Shown here piece after piece: positions 45,248 through 54,692 of a stretch of 64,000 bases of DNA. A program made the translations under genes and the position numbers. How positions within the stretch are numbered: position 1 is the first letter of the stretch; the number at the start of each line of letters is the position of its first letter. The notes under the pieces are model-generated. The model was given only the letters and a program-made list of their open reading frames with translations, did not search any database and was not told the DNA's origin. The stretch is taken from positions 4,567,541 to 4,631,540 of the forward strand of contig NC_016943.1 in the NCBI RefSeq assembly GCF_000284015.1, read 5' to 3'. This DNA is from Blastococcus saxobsidens DD2. GTDB taxonomy: Bacteria > Actinomycetota > Actinomycetes > Mycobacteriales > Geodermatophilaceae.

Positions 45248-46480
45248 TCAGCCGCGCCGGCGACTCCGCCGGCGACGGACCAGCAGCGTGACGACCAGGG
45301 CGACCATCGCCGCTCCGGCCGCCGGCCCCGCGTAGCGGGACAGCGCGGCGCCGCCGGCGACCTCGAGCAGGTCGATCGGCTCCGGCTCGGCCGGCTTCGG
45401 CTTCGGGCGGTCCGCCGACGGCCCGGTACCCGGCACGCTGCGCAGCGGGGCACCCGTCGCGGGCCGGGTCGGCGGGGCGGTGGTGCCCTTCGGTGGCGTG
45501 CTGGGCGCCTTCCCGGCGGGCGCGGTGTCCCGGGCAGCAGCGGGCGCGGTGCCGGCCGCCGCCGCGTCGGCTCCGGGGATGTCGGCGTGCTCCGCCTTGG
45601 CCGCGGTCACCTTCGCCGCGGTCTCCTTGGCCGGCGTCTCCGTGGTCGCCGACTCCTTCCCCGCGGCGCCCTTGCCGGCAGCAGCCTTCTTGGCCGGCGT
45701 GGCCTTGGCCGGCGTGGCCTTGGCCGCGGTCGCCTTCGCCGCGGTCTCCTTGGCCGGCGTCTCCGTGGTCGCAGACTCCTGCTCGGGGGCCTCGCCCGGA
45801 GCGGCCCCCTGCCCGGACACCTTGTCGGTCGCCGACGCGGCCGCCTTCTTCGTGGCCGCCGCAGCCTTCTTGACGGTCGTGCCGGTGGTGCTGTCGCCCG
45901 CGGCCTGCTCGGCCGACGCGGCGATCTCCTCGACCGCGCCCGTGGCCGTCGCCGCCGCCTTCGCCGCCGTGCCCGCATCCGCCGCGGCGCCGGCTCCGGC
46001 CGCGGCGCTGGCCCGGTCGGCGTCGCCCTGCGCGTCGCCCTCGCCGAGCTGGGCGGCGAGCTTGTCGGCGAACTGGCCGAGCAGCTTGTTGCCGACGTCG
46101 GTCATCACGCCCCGGCCGAACTGCGCCGGCCGGCCGGTGATGTTCAGGTCGGTCAGCACGTCGACCCGCGTGATCGACCCCTCGGCGGCCAGCTTCGCGG
46201 TGACCACGGCGGCCGCCGTCCCGTTGCCCCGCTGGTCCTTGCCCCGAGCGTCGATGACCGCCCGGTGCGCCGCCTCGTCCTTCTCGATGAAGGAGGCCTT
46301 GCCCTGGTAGGTCAGGTTGATCGGGCCGAGCTTGACCTTCACCCGGCCGGTGAAGTCGTCACCCTCCACGGAGTCCAGCGCGGCACCGGGCATGCACGGC
46401 GCGATCCGCTCGATGTCGAGCAGCACCCGCCAGGCCTCGTCGATGGGCACCGGGACGGTGAACGAGTTCTCCAGCTGCAC
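45248..46480 (-). CDS. CoxG-type SRPBCC protein with histone H1-like linker and C-terminal membrane anchor
   Basis: 410 residues in three parts. Residues 1-145 are a CoxG/SRPBCC domain (QLENSFTVPVPIDEAWRVL, PCMPGA, GRVKVKLGPINLTYQGKA, GRGVMTDVGNKLL). Residues 150-345 are Ala/Lys/Thr/Pro-rich with AAKATPAKATPAKKAAAGK, like histone H1 tails, and hold two copies of ESATTETPAKETAAK. Residues 382-401 form one membrane helix followed by RRRRSRRRG. CoxG recruits CO dehydrogenase to the membrane in Oligotropha; here the protein carries its own anchor. ATG 46480, 72 bp after coxM. The linker is unusual. Confidence 0.85.
   Translation of the reverse strand: MQLENSFTVPVPIDEAWRVLLDIERIAPCMPGAALDSVEGDDFTGRVKVKLGPINLTYQGKASFIEKDEAAHRAVIDARGKDQRGNGTAAAVVTAKLAAEGSITRVDVLTDLNITGRPAQFGRGVMTDVGNKLLGQFADKLAAQLGEGDAQGDADRASAAAGAGAAADAGTAAKAAATATGAVEEIAASAEQAAGDSTTGTTVKKAAAATKKAAASATDKVSGQGAAPGEAPEQESATTETPAKETAAKATAAKATPAKATPAKKAAAGKGAAGKESATTETPAKETAAKVTAAKAEHADIPGADAAAAGTAPAAARDTAPAGKAPSTPPKGTTAPPTRPATGAPLRSVPGTGPSADRPKPKPAEPEPIDLLEVAGGAALSRYAGPAAGAAMVALVVTLLVRRRRSRRRG
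45595..45780 (-). repeat. 63-bp direct repeat inside the coxG linker
   Basis: Copies at 45595-45657 and 45718-45780, 123 bp apart, differ at two positions. Between them lie shorter repeats of GGCCTTGGCCGGCGT. Frame is kept, so copy number can change without breaking the gene. Confidence 0.8.
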
Positions 46481-46552
46481 TGCAGGACCTCCAGGAGGAG
46501 CGACCGACGGGACGCCGGGACGGACGGGTTCTGACCGGGCGGGAACCCGACG

Positions 46553-47410
46553 CTACAGCCCGGCGGCGGTGCTCACCGCGCGGCGCGTCAGGACCGTCGC
46601 CAGGTGCTGGCGGTAGTCGGCCTGCGCGTTGAGGTCGCTGCTCGGCTCGGTGCCCTCGGCGGCGTGCGCGGCGGCGGCCGCCACGGCCTCGGAAGTTGCC
46701 TCCGCGCCGGCCAGCGCCTCCTCGACCTGCCGGGCGCGCAGCGGTGTCGGGCCCATGTTGGTCAGCCCGATCCGCGCCTCGGCGATCCGCCCGTTCTCGC
46801 GGCGGACCGCGGCGGCGACGGCCACGATCGACCACGCCTGGGCCACCCGGTTGAACTTCTCGTAGTGCATGCCCCAGGACCCGGCGAGCTTGGGCAGCCG
46901 GACCTCGACGAGCAGCTCCCCCTCCTCGACCGCCGTCGTCAGGTAGTCGACGAAGAAGTCCGAGGCCCCGACGGTCCGCCGCCCACCCGGGGCCACGATC
47001 ACGAACTCGGCGTCCAGTGCCAGCGCCACCGCGGGCAGGTCACCGGCGGGGTCGGCGTGCACCAGGGCGCCGCCGAACGTGCCGCGGTGGCGCACCTGCC
47101 GGTCGGCCACCGTGGCGGTCGCCTCCGCGACCAGGGGGGCGTACTGCCGGATCAGCGGGTCGGCGAGGACGTCGGAGTGCGTGGTCATCGCGCCGACGAC
47201 GATCGCGTCGTCCTCCTCCCGCACGCCGCGGAGCTCGGCGACCCGGCCGAGGTCGACCACGGTCTCCGGCGCGGCCAGCCGCAGCCGCATCACCGGGATC
47301 AGCGACTGCCCGCCGGCCAGGATCTTCACGTCCTCGCCGCCCTCGGCGATGGCCTGCAGCGCCTCGTCGACGGTGGTCGGGCGGGCGTACTCGAACGGCG
47401 CGGGGATCAC
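46553..47410 (-). CDS. xanthine dehydrogenase/CO dehydrogenase family FAD-binding subunit (CoxM-like)
   Basis: 285 residues. Starts PAPFEYARPTTVDEALQAI, then the FAD motifs KILAGGQSLIPVMRLRLA and VRHRGTFGGALVHADPAGDLP; closes with a CO_deh_flav_C domain. Passes electrons from the Fe-S subunit through FAD to an acceptor. GTG 47410 follows GGAGG and overlaps the coxL stop by 4 bp. Confidence 0.92.
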   Translation of the reverse strand: MIPAPFEYARPTTVDEALQAIAEGGEDVKILAGGQSLIPVMRLRLAAPETVVDLGRVAELRGVREEDDAIVVGAMTTHSDVLADPLIRQYAPLVAEATATVADRQVRHRGTFGGALVHADPAGDLPAVALALDAEFVIVAPGGRRTVGASDFFVDYLTTAVEEGELLVEVRLPKLAGSWGMHYEKFNRVAQAWSIVAVAAAVRRENGRIAEARIGLTNMGPTPLRARQVEEALAGAEATSEAVAAAAAHAAEGTEPSSDLNAQADYRQHLATVLTRRAVSTAAGL

Positions 47411-49881
47411 AGCGCACCTCCGGTGGTGGACGGGGCGTCGGAGGAGTCGACGGCCTGGGCGTTGGTGCGGGCGGTCGCCCGGTCGCCGCCGTCGCCGCCG
47501 TCGTGGATGGCCCGCCAGACGCGTTCGGGTGTCAACGGCATGCGGATGTCGGTGACGCCCAGGTGCCGGACGGCGTCCAGGGCGGCGTTCACCACCGCCG
47601 GGGTCGAGGCGATGCAGCCGGCCTCGCCCACGCCCTTGGCGCCGATCGGGTTGCCCGGCGCGGTGTGCACGGTGTTGCCGGTGTCGAAGTGCGGCAGGTC
47701 CGAGGCCGCCGGCACCAGGTAGTCGACGAAGGTGCCGGTGGTGAGGTTGCCGTCGGCGTCGTAGACGGCCTCCTCGTACAGCGCCTGCGCGATGCCCTGC
47801 GCCAGGCCGCCGTGCACCTGGCCCTCGACGATCAGCGGGTTGACGATCGTGCCGACGTCGTCGACGCAGGCGTACTTGCGGATCTTCACGAACCCGGTGT
47901 CGGTGTCGACCTCCATCGCGCACAGGTGGGTGCCGTGCGGGAAGGAGAAGTTCTCCGGGTCGAACGTCGCATCGGCGTCGATCGAGGGCTCGATGCCCTC
48001 CGGATAGTTGTGCGCGGCGAAGATCGCCAGCGCGATCTCCTGGATGCCCAGGGAGGCGCCCGGCGTCCCCCGCACGGAGAACTTCCCGCCGGCGAACTCG
48101 AGGTCGTCCTCGCTGGCCTCCAGCAGGTGGGCGGCGATCTTCCGGGCCTTGGCGATGACCTTGTCCGCCGCCTTCACCACCGCCGAGCCGCCGACCACCA
48201 GCGACCGGGAGCCGTAGGTGTCCAGCCCCCGCGAGGAGATGGCGGTGTCGCCGTGCAGCACCTCGACGTCCTCGAACGGGACGCCGAGGGAGTCGGCGAC
48301 CAGCTGGCTCCACGCCGTCTCGTGGCCCTGGCCGTGCGGGGTCGAGCCCGTCACGACCTCCACCTTGCCGGTGGGCAGCATCCGGATGGAGGCGTGCTCC
48401 CACCCACCGGCACCGAAGGAGAGCGAGCCGAGCACCCGCGAGGGGGCCAGGCCGCACATCTCGGTGAACGTGGAGATGCCGATGCCCAGCTGGACGGGGT
48501 CGTTCGATTCCCGGCGGCACTGCTGCTCCGCGCGCAGCTCGTCGTAGCCGAGCAGCTCCAGCGCCTGCTGCGTCGCCGTCTCGTAGTCGCCGCTGTCGTA
48601 GGCCAGCCCCGCCACGGTGGTGAAGGGGAACTCGTCGGCGTTGATCCAGTTCTTCCGCCGCAGCTCCAGCGGGTCCATGCCCAGCTCGGCGGCGAGCTCG
48701 TCCATGATCCGCTCGATGGCGAAGGTGGCCTCCGGGCGTCCGGCGCCGCGGTAGGCGTCGGTGGGCACCTTGTTGGTGAACACGCCGTCGCACTCGAACC
48801 GGTAGGCCGGGAACTTGTAGATGCCCGGGTACATGAAGGCGCCCAGCGCCGGTACACCCGGCGTGATCAGCCGCAGGTAGGCGCCCATGTCGGCCAGCAG
48901 CCGGACGCGCAGGCCCTTCACGTGGCCGGCGCGATCACTTGCGATGTCCACGTACTGGATCTGGTCACGGCCGTGGTGCGCGGTCATCAGCGACTCGCTG
49001 CGGGTCTCGGTCCACTTGACCGGCTTGCCGAGCCGCCGGGCGATCAGGAGGCAGAGGATCTCCTCCGGGTTCACCTGCAGCTTGCCGCCGAAGCCGCCAC
49101 CGACGTCGGGGGCGATGACGCGCAGCTTGTGCTCGGGGATGCCGGTGACCATCGCGGCCATGACCCGCAGGATGTGCGGGATCTGGGTCGCCGACCACAT
49201 CGTGTAGTTGTCGCCCTGCGGCTGGACGACGACCGAGCGCGGCTCCATGAAGGCGGGGATCAGCCGCTGCTGGACCAACCGCCGGCTGACGACGACGTCC
49301 GCGTCGGCGAACGCCTGCTCGGTGTCGCCGCCGGTGCCCATCTCGCCGGCGTCGAAGACGAAGTGGTAGCTGGTGTTGGATTCCAGGTGGTCGTGGACCA
49401 GGTCGGCGCCGGCGGCGACCGCCTGCTCCATGTCCAGCACCACCGGCAGCGGCTCGTAGTCGATGTCGGCGAGCTCCACGGCGTCCTGGGCGGCGACCTT
49501 GCTGCGCGCGACGATCACCGCGACCGCCTCGCCGACGTGGTTCACCTGGTCGACGGCGATCGACGGGTGGCCGGGGTTGACCATCTCCGGGGTGACCGGC
49601 CAGGCGCACGGCAGCGAGCCCTGCTCCTCGGCCAGGTCCTGGCCGGTGTAGACGGCGACGACGCCGGGGGCCTCCCGCACTGCGCTGACGTCCACGTGCG
49701 TGATCCGGGCGTGGGCGACCGGGCTGCGGACGACGGCCAGGTGCAGCATGCCGGGCAGGACCATGTTGTCGGTCCAGGTCGTCCGGCCGGTGATCAGCCG
49801 GGCGTCCTCCTTGCGGCGGCGGGCCTTGCCGATCTCCTTCTCCGGCCCCTCGGTGCCGGTGCGCTCCTCGACGGCGGTCAT
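47407..49881 (-). CDS. molybdenum hydroxylase large subunit, form II CO dehydrogenase-like (CoxL-like)
   Basis: 824 residues. Molybdopterin-cytosine-dinucleotide-binding aldehyde oxidase fold with [10 protein letters not shown] near 260, the active-site loop AYRGAGR at 376-382, and the catalytic Glu in GVGEAG near 760. True (form I) CO dehydrogenases have AYRCSFR with the Cys that binds copper; the AYRGAGR loop marks form II, whose substrate is not CO in tested cases. ATG 49881 overlaps coxS stop by 4 bp. Confidence 0.92.
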   Translation of the reverse strand: MTAVEERTGTEGPEKEIGKARRRKEDARLITGRTTWTDNMVLPGMLHLAVVRSPVAHARITHVDVSAVREAPGVVAVYTGQDLAEEQGSLPCAWPVTPEMVNPGHPSIAVDQVNHVGEAVAVIVARSKVAAQDAVELADIDYEPLPVVLDMEQAVAAGADLVHDHLESNTSYHFVFDAGEMGTGGDTEQAFADADVVVSRRLVQQRLIPAFMEPRSVVVQPQGDNYTMWSATQIPHILRVMAAMVTGIPEHKLRVIAPDVGGGFGGKLQVNPEEILCLLIARRLGKPVKWTETRSESLMTAHHGRDQIQYVDIASDRAGHVKGLRVRLLADMGAYLRLITPGVPALGAFMYPGIYKFPAYRFECDGVFTNKVPTDAYRGAGRPEATFAIERIMDELAAELGMDPLELRRKNWINADEFPFTTVAGLAYDSGDYETATQQALELLGYDELRAEQQCRRESNDPVQLGIGISTFTEMCGLAPSRVLGSLSFGAGGWEHASIRMLPTGKVEVVTGSTPHGQGHETAWSQLVADSLGVPFEDVEVLHGDTAISSRGLDTYGSRSLVVGGSAVVKAADKVIAKARKIAAHLLEASEDDLEFAGGKFSVRGTPGASLGIQEIALAIFAAHNYPEGIEPSIDADATFDPENFSFPHGTHLCAMEVDTDTGFVKIRKYACVDDVGTIVNPLIVEGQVHGGLAQGIAQALYEEAVYDADGNLTTGTFVDYLVPAASDLPHFDTGNTVHTAPGNPIGAKGVGEAGCIASTPAVVNAALDAVRHLGVTDIRMPLTPERVWRAIHDGGDGGDRATARTNAQAVDSSDAPSTTGGAL

Positions 49882-50429
49882 CGTGCCTCCACCACGTGCG
49901 GAGCCGCGGCGGTGTCGACCTCGGCGGGCGCGACGGAGCCGTTGGTGGGTGGGCCGGAGCCATTGCCGCGCATCTCGGCGGCGGCGTGCCGCACGGCGCG
50001 CACGATGTTCTGGTAGCCGGTGCAGCGGCAGAGGTTGCCCTCGATGCCCTCGCGCACCTCGTCGTCGCTGGGGTCGGGGTTCTCACCCAGCAGGTCGATC
50101 GACGCCATGATCATGCCGGGGGTGCAGTAGCCGCACTGGAGCCCGTGCATCTCGTGGAAGGCCTTCTGCACCGGGTGCAGCTCCCCGCCCTGGCCGACCC
50201 CCTCGATGGTGGTCACCTCGGCGCCGTCGGCCTGGACGGCGAACACGGTGCAGCTCTTCACGGCCTCGCCGTCGAGGTGCACGGTGCAGGCGCCGCAGTT
50301 GCTGGTGTCGCAGCCGACGACCGTGCCGACCTTGCCGAGCTGCTCGCGCAGGTAGTGCACCAGCAGGGTCCGGGGCTCGACGTCGTCGTCGTACGACGCC
50401 CCGTCCACCCGCACGCTGATCCGCGTCAT
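49878..50429 (-). CDS. 2Fe-2S subunit of form II CO dehydrogenase-like enzyme (CoxS-like)
   Basis: 183 residues. Plant-type cluster Cys40, 45, 48, 60 ([16 protein letters not shown]) and the second cluster Cys99, 102, 134, 136 (CGYCTPG and [10 protein letters not shown]). Moves electrons from the Mo site to FAD. ATG 50429 follows GGAGG; the tail beyond residue 155 is low complexity. First gene of the S-L-M-G operon. Confidence 0.93.
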   Translation of the reverse strand: MTRISVRVDGASYDDDVEPRTLLVHYLREQLGKVGTVVGCDTSNCGACTVHLDGEAVKSCTVFAVQADGAEVTTIEGVGQGGELHPVQKAFHEMHGLQCGYCTPGMIMASIDLLGENPDPSDDEVREGIEGNLCRCTGYQNIVRAVRHAAAEMRGNGSGPPTNGSVAPAEVDTAAAPHVVEAR

Positions 50430-50635
50430 CAGTCCTCCGCTTCGTTGCAGGGGTCCCTCGTTGCAGGGGGAACTGCGCCCACGGCCGACCGTGGACCCGG
50501 AGCGGAGTCTCACCCGAAAGCAGTGACTTAGGCCACGCTAAATTTCGATGAACCGGCTGTTCGGGCCCCGATCGCGCCCTGTTCGAGCGGATCCGGGACG
50601 TTGCACGGCGGTTGCAACCTGGGGAGCCGACGTCC

Positions 50636-51883
50636 TCAGACGGCCGCGGAGACCCGCTCGGCCGGCACCTCGGCCACCGGGGCGCGCAGCTCGCGGCGCC
50701 GCAGGACGGCGGAGACCGCCAGCGGGATCAGCCCGGCCGCGGCCAGCCCGGCGCCGACGGCGCTGGGCGCCCGGTAGCCGAGGCCCGCGGCGATGACGAG
50801 CCCGCCGACCCACGCGCCGAGGGCGTTGGCGAGGTTGAGCGCCGCGTGGTTGAGCGCGGCCCCGAGCATCTGGGCCTCCCCGGCGGTCTCCATCAACCGC
50901 AGCTGCAGCAGGATCGCCAGGGTGGAACCGCTGACCGAGACGAGGAAGACCCCGACCACGAGGCCGGGCGCCCACGGCGCCACCAGCGCGGTCGCGGCGA
51001 GCACGGCCATCAGCACGACCAGGGAGCCGCCCAGCGAGCGGAACAGCGCCCAGTCGCCCAGCCGCCCGGCCAGCGCCGTCCCGATGACCCCGCCGACCCC
51101 GTAGACCAGCAGCACCACGGGGAGGGTGCCGCGGGAGAGTTCCGCGACGTCGGTGACGACGGGGGCGATGTAGCTGTAGAGCGCGAACATGCCGCCGAAG
51201 CCGACGACGCCGACCGCCAGGGTGAGCAGCACCTGCGGCCGGCGCAGCGCACCCAGCTCGCCGCGGACCGTGGCGTCGGGCCGCCCCGGCGACGACGGGA
51301 CGACGACCAGCACGGCCACCACGGTGGCCGCGGCCAGGACGACCACCAGCCAGTACGCCGAGCGCCAGCCGGCCGCCTGGCCCAGCCAGGTCGCGGCCGG
51401 GACGCCGGCGACGAGTGCGACGGCGAGCCCGAGCATGACCGAGCTGACCGCGCGACCGCGCAGGTGCGGGGCGACCAGCGACGCGGCCACCAGCGAGGCC
51501 ACGCCGAAGTACGCGCCGTGCGGCAGGCCGGCGAGGAACCGGGCGCCCAGCAGCGTTCCGTAGCCGGGCGCCAGGGCGGTGAGCACGTTCCCGGCCAGGA
51601 AGGCGGCCATCAGGCCGACCAGCAGCGCGCGCCGGGGCAGGCGGGCGCTCATCGCCGCGATCACCGGAGCGCCGACCACGACCCCGAGGGCGTAGGCGGA
51701 GATGACGTGGCCGGCCGAGGGGATGTCGACCCCCACGCCCTCGGCGATGTCGGGCAGCACCCCCATGGTCACGAACTCGGTGGTGCCGATCGCGAACCCG
51801 CCGAGCGCCAGCGCCACGATGGCCACCACGACCCGGACCGGGCTGAGGGACGGGGCATCGACGGCGGGGGGAGCGGCACTCAC
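50636..51883 (-). CDS. MFS transporter, DHA1/AraJ-Cmx type
   Basis: 415 residues, twelve membrane segments. Seen: GGFAIGTTEFVTMGVLPDIA in helix 1, ISAYALGVVVGAPVIAAMSA and the loop ARLPRRALLVG, GLPHGAYFGVASLVAA. This is the sugar-efflux/chloramphenicol-resistance-like group of exporters; substrate unknown. GTG 51883 is taken; the frame remains open upstream. Lies 62 bp downstream of the GAF regulator on the same strand, so it may be its target. Confidence 0.87.
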   Translation of the reverse strand: MSAAPPAVDAPSLSPVRVVVAIVALALGGFAIGTTEFVTMGVLPDIAEGVGVDIPSAGHVISAYALGVVVGAPVIAAMSARLPRRALLVGLMAAFLAGNVLTALAPGYGTLLGARFLAGLPHGAYFGVASLVAASLVAPHLRGRAVSSVMLGLAVALVAGVPAATWLGQAAGWRSAYWLVVVLAAATVVAVLVVVPSSPGRPDATVRGELGALRRPQVLLTLAVGVVGFGGMFALYSYIAPVVTDVAELSRGTLPVVLLVYGVGGVIGTALAGRLGDWALFRSLGGSLVVLMAVLAATALVAPWAPGLVVGVFLVSVSGSTLAILLQLRLMETAGEAQMLGAALNHAALNLANALGAWVGGLVIAAGLGYRAPSAVGAGLAAAGLIPLAVSAVLRRRELRAPVAEVPAERVSAAV

Positions 51884-51945
51884 TCGGACTGCCAAGTGCC
51901 GGCTCGGGGTCGGCATTCCCGCCGTCGGCGCGCCGGTGGGGCAGG

Positions 51946-53259
51946 TCACCGCAGGCGGCCGGCACCCCCGCGCAGCCGCTGCAGGTGCGCGACGGCCGCC
52001 GCCCGGCGCGGCGAGCCCACCGGCAGGGTCTCCTGCAGCGCATGCCACACCGCGGCGTCCCCCTGCCCGTCGGGGAGCTGCACGTAGCGCAGCAGGTGCT
52101 CGGGACGGCGGCCGGAGAGCACGGCCCGGCGCAGCTGGGCGGCCAGCCGGTCGCGCGCCAGGACCACGCCGGGGGCGAGCGACCCGGGCAGCACCGGCCC
52201 GCGGTAGCGCTCCAGCGCCGGGCCGACCTCACCGCGCGCGACCAGCCGGCGCACCTGCTGGGCGTCGGTGGCCAGCCGGCCGACCAGCCGGTACGGGCGG
52301 GAACCGAGCAGGTCCGCCCCGACCAGCCGGCGCAGCCGGGAGAGCTCCGCGCGCACCGTGACCGTCGCGGCCGCCCCGGCGTGGCACTCCACGGCCAGCT
52401 CCGCCGCGGTCCGGCCGCGCCCGGTGGCGGCCGCCTCGGCGAGCAGGAACAGCAGCTCCGAGTGGCGCACCGAGAGCTCCAGGTGTCCACCGGGCAGCGA
52501 GAGCCGGGCCCGGTCGTGCCCCAGCACCTCCAGCCGCGCGGGGCCCGCGGCCGCGGCCGCCGCTGCGCCGGGCGGCCGCTCCCGGTGCAGCCAGCGCAGC
52601 TCGGCCTCGACGGCGGCGACGGTGGCCCGCACCAGCGTGAGGACGTGCGGACTGGCCACGTGGTCGCCCCCGGTGACGTCGATCGCACCGAGCAGCGCGC
52701 CGGTGACCGGGTCGTGCACCGGCGCGGCCGAGCAGCTCCACGGCTGCACCGTGCGGCGGAAGTGCTCGCTGCCGTAGATCTGCACCGGGGAGTCGACGGC
52801 CAGGGCGGTGCCGGGTGCGTTGGTGCCCGCCACGTCCTCCGACCACCGGGCGCCCTCGACGAAGTTCATGCCCTCGGCGCGAGCGCGCAGCTGCCGGTCG
52901 CCCTCCACCCACAGCATCCGGCCCGAGGCGTCGGTGACGGCGACGATCATCCGGTCCGCCTCGGCGTCCTGGACCAGCAGCCGGCGGATCACCGGCAGCA
53001 CCGGGGCCAGCGGGTGCGCGGCACGGTAGGCGAGCAGGTCGGCGTCGAGCAGCTCCACCGGCGGCAGGCCGCCGTCGGGGTCCACCCCGCTGCCGAGGGA
53101 GCGGCGCCAGGACTCCACGACCACGCCGCGGACGGCGCCGTCGGCGGGCAGGTCGCTGGTGGTGACCAGGCGCTCGTGCGCCGCACGCAGCCGGCGGGTG
53201 CGCGCGGCGGTGGGCGCGCCGTCCGGCAGCGCCAGCCAGGGGTTGACGGCGGTCGTCAC
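51946..53259 (-). CDS. GAF domain-containing transcriptional regulator
   Basis: 437 residues. Residues 1-85 are a helical N-terminal region (VVVESWRRSLGSGVDP) typical of AcoR/DhaR-like sensors; 90-215 a GAF domain (MIVAVTDASGRMLWVEGD, WSEDVAGTNAPGTALA, VHDPVTGALLGAIDVTG). There is no AAA+ module. The rest starts with a winged-helix-like stretch (LSVRHSELLFLLA, AAATVTVRAELSRLRRLVG) and ends in helices resembling a BTAD-like domain. Senses a small molecule and binds DNA, by inference. ATG 53259. Confidence 0.78.
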   Translation of the reverse strand: MTTAVNPWLALPDGAPTAARTRRLRAAHERLVTTSDLPADGAVRGVVVESWRRSLGSGVDPDGGLPPVELLDADLLAYRAAHPLAPVLPVIRRLLVQDAEADRMIVAVTDASGRMLWVEGDRQLRARAEGMNFVEGARWSEDVAGTNAPGTALAVDSPVQIYGSEHFRRTVQPWSCSAAPVHDPVTGALLGAIDVTGGDHVASPHVLTLVRATVAAVEAELRWLHRERPPGAAAAAAAGPARLEVLGHDRARLSLPGGHLELSVRHSELLFLLAEAAATGRGRTAAELAVECHAGAAATVTVRAELSRLRRLVGADLLGSRPYRLVGRLATDAQQVRRLVARGEVGPALERYRGPVLPGSLAPGVVLARDRLAAQLRRAVLSGRRPEHLLRYVQLPDGQGDAAVWHALQETLPVGSPRRAAAVAHLQRLRGGAGRLR

Positions 53260-53327
53260 CGGCCGGTCCGCGGAAGGGGGCTCATCTCCCCGTCATCGTG
53301 ACCGGTGACGCGGCTTTCCACCAGAGA

Positions 53328-54593
53328 TCAGGCGGCCGGCACCTCGTCGGCGACCGGGAGCTGCCACGGCCGGACGACGGTCACCAGCACCGCGATCGCC
53401 AGGCTCAGCGCGGTGACGACCACCAGCCCGATCGCGACGGCGTCGTTGCCGAGCAGCCCGACGACCGGCGAGACCAGGGCGCCGACGCCGAACTGGATGG
53501 CGCCGAGCAGCGCCGCGGCGCTACCGGCGGCGTCGCCGTGCCGGGAGAGCGCCAGCGCGGGGGCGTTGGGCAGCGCCAGGCCGCAGGCGAACAGCACCGC
53601 CCACAGCGCGCCGGTGACGCCGACCAGACCGCCGGTGCCCGTCCCCGCCAGTGCCACCAGCGCGGCGCCGGCCAGCGCGCCGAGCACCGTGCCGGCGACG
53701 AGCAGCTGCTGGGGCGACCAGCGGCGCAGCAGCAGCGGGTTGAGCTGGGTGGCCGCGATCAGCCAGAACGCGCCGGCACCGAAGAGCAGCCCGAACTGCT
53801 GCTCGTCGAGGCCGAACTGCCCCTGGTAGACGAAGGAGGAGCCCGACACGTAGCTGAACAGGCCGGCCATCGTCAGCCCCGCCACGAGAACCAGCCCCAC
53901 GTAGGTGCGGTCGTGCAGAAGCCTGCCGTAGGTGCGCAGCGTGCCGCGTACGCCGCTGCTCCGCCGCCGCTCCGGCGGGAGGGTCTCCGGCAGCGTCTTC
54001 CACCCGACGGCCAGCATGCCCACGCCGTACGCGGCGAGCAGCAGGAAGACGCCGCGCCAGTCGGTGAACCGCAGGACCTCCCCACCGATGGTGGGGGCGA
54101 GCACCGGCGCGGCGCCGAGCACGAGGAACAACCGGGAGAGCATCGTGGCCGCGGACCGGCCGACGTACAGGTCGCGCACGACCGCGAGGGCGATCACCGA
54201 ACCGGCGGCGGCGCCCACGCCCTGCAGGACGCGCAGCGAGCCGAGGACGGCGATGTTCGGCGCGACCAGCACGAGCAGGGACGCCAGCACGTGCAGCGCG
54301 GTGCCGGCCAGCAGCGGCCGCCGGCGGCCGAACGCGTCGGACAGCGGGCCGATCACCAGCTGGCCGAGCGCCAGGCCGATCAGGGTGCCGGTCAGCGTGA
54401 GCTGCACCGTGGCCGAGGTGCTCAGCAGGTCGTCGGCGATGCGGGGCAGCGCCGGCAGGTACATGTCGATGGTGAGCGGGCCGAGCGCGACGAACGCGCC
54501 CAGCGTCAGCGCGATCCGTGCGGCGCCGGGGCGCGCGACGGCGGGGGCCGGAGCGACCGCGGGCACGTCGGCGCGGTCCTGGACGGCGGTCAT
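53328..54593 (-). CDS. Bcr/CflA family multidrug efflux MFS transporter
   Basis: 421 residues, twelve membrane segments. Helix 1 LGPLTIDMYLPALPRIADDL and the loop 2-3 motif GPLSDAFGRRRPLL are the Bcr/CflA signature; VLQGVGAAAGSVIALAVVRD follows. Exports drugs or dipeptides. ATG 54593. The apparent run-on frame of mftF covers part of this gene, which is one sign that mftF is frameshifted. Confidence 0.9.
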   Translation of the reverse strand: MTAVQDRADVPAVAPAPAVARPGAARIALTLGAFVALGPLTIDMYLPALPRIADDLLSTSATVQLTLTGTLIGLALGQLVIGPLSDAFGRRRPLLAGTALHVLASLLVLVAPNIAVLGSLRVLQGVGAAAGSVIALAVVRDLYVGRSAATMLSRLFLVLGAAPVLAPTIGGEVLRFTDWRGVFLLLAAYGVGMLAVGWKTLPETLPPERRRSSGVRGTLRTYGRLLHDRTYVGLVLVAGLTMAGLFSYVSGSSFVYQGQFGLDEQQFGLLFGAGAFWLIAATQLNPLLLRRWSPQQLLVAGTVLGALAGAALVALAGTGTGGLVGVTGALWAVLFACGLALPNAPALALSRHGDAAGSAAALLGAIQFGVGALVSPVVGLLGNDAVAIGLVVVTALSLAIAVLVTVVRPWQLPVADEVPAA

Positions 54594-54692
54594 GTGCGGG
54601 TCCTCGTCGATCGGGAAGAGCGGAACCGATGGGGACCGCAGTACGGAGCCGACAAGCGCGCAGCCGCCCCGGGCATTCCGGACGACGGCGCG

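Noticed and set aside
45595-45780. CRISPR array
   Set aside because: Repeats are inside an open coding frame, only two long copies, and encode the Ala/Lys linker of CoxG.
50528-50546. Third-type iron box (TTAGG...GCTAA) upstream of coxS
   Set aside because: Only about 11 of 18 half-site bases agree and the second half is poor; the downstream gene has no iron-uptake role.
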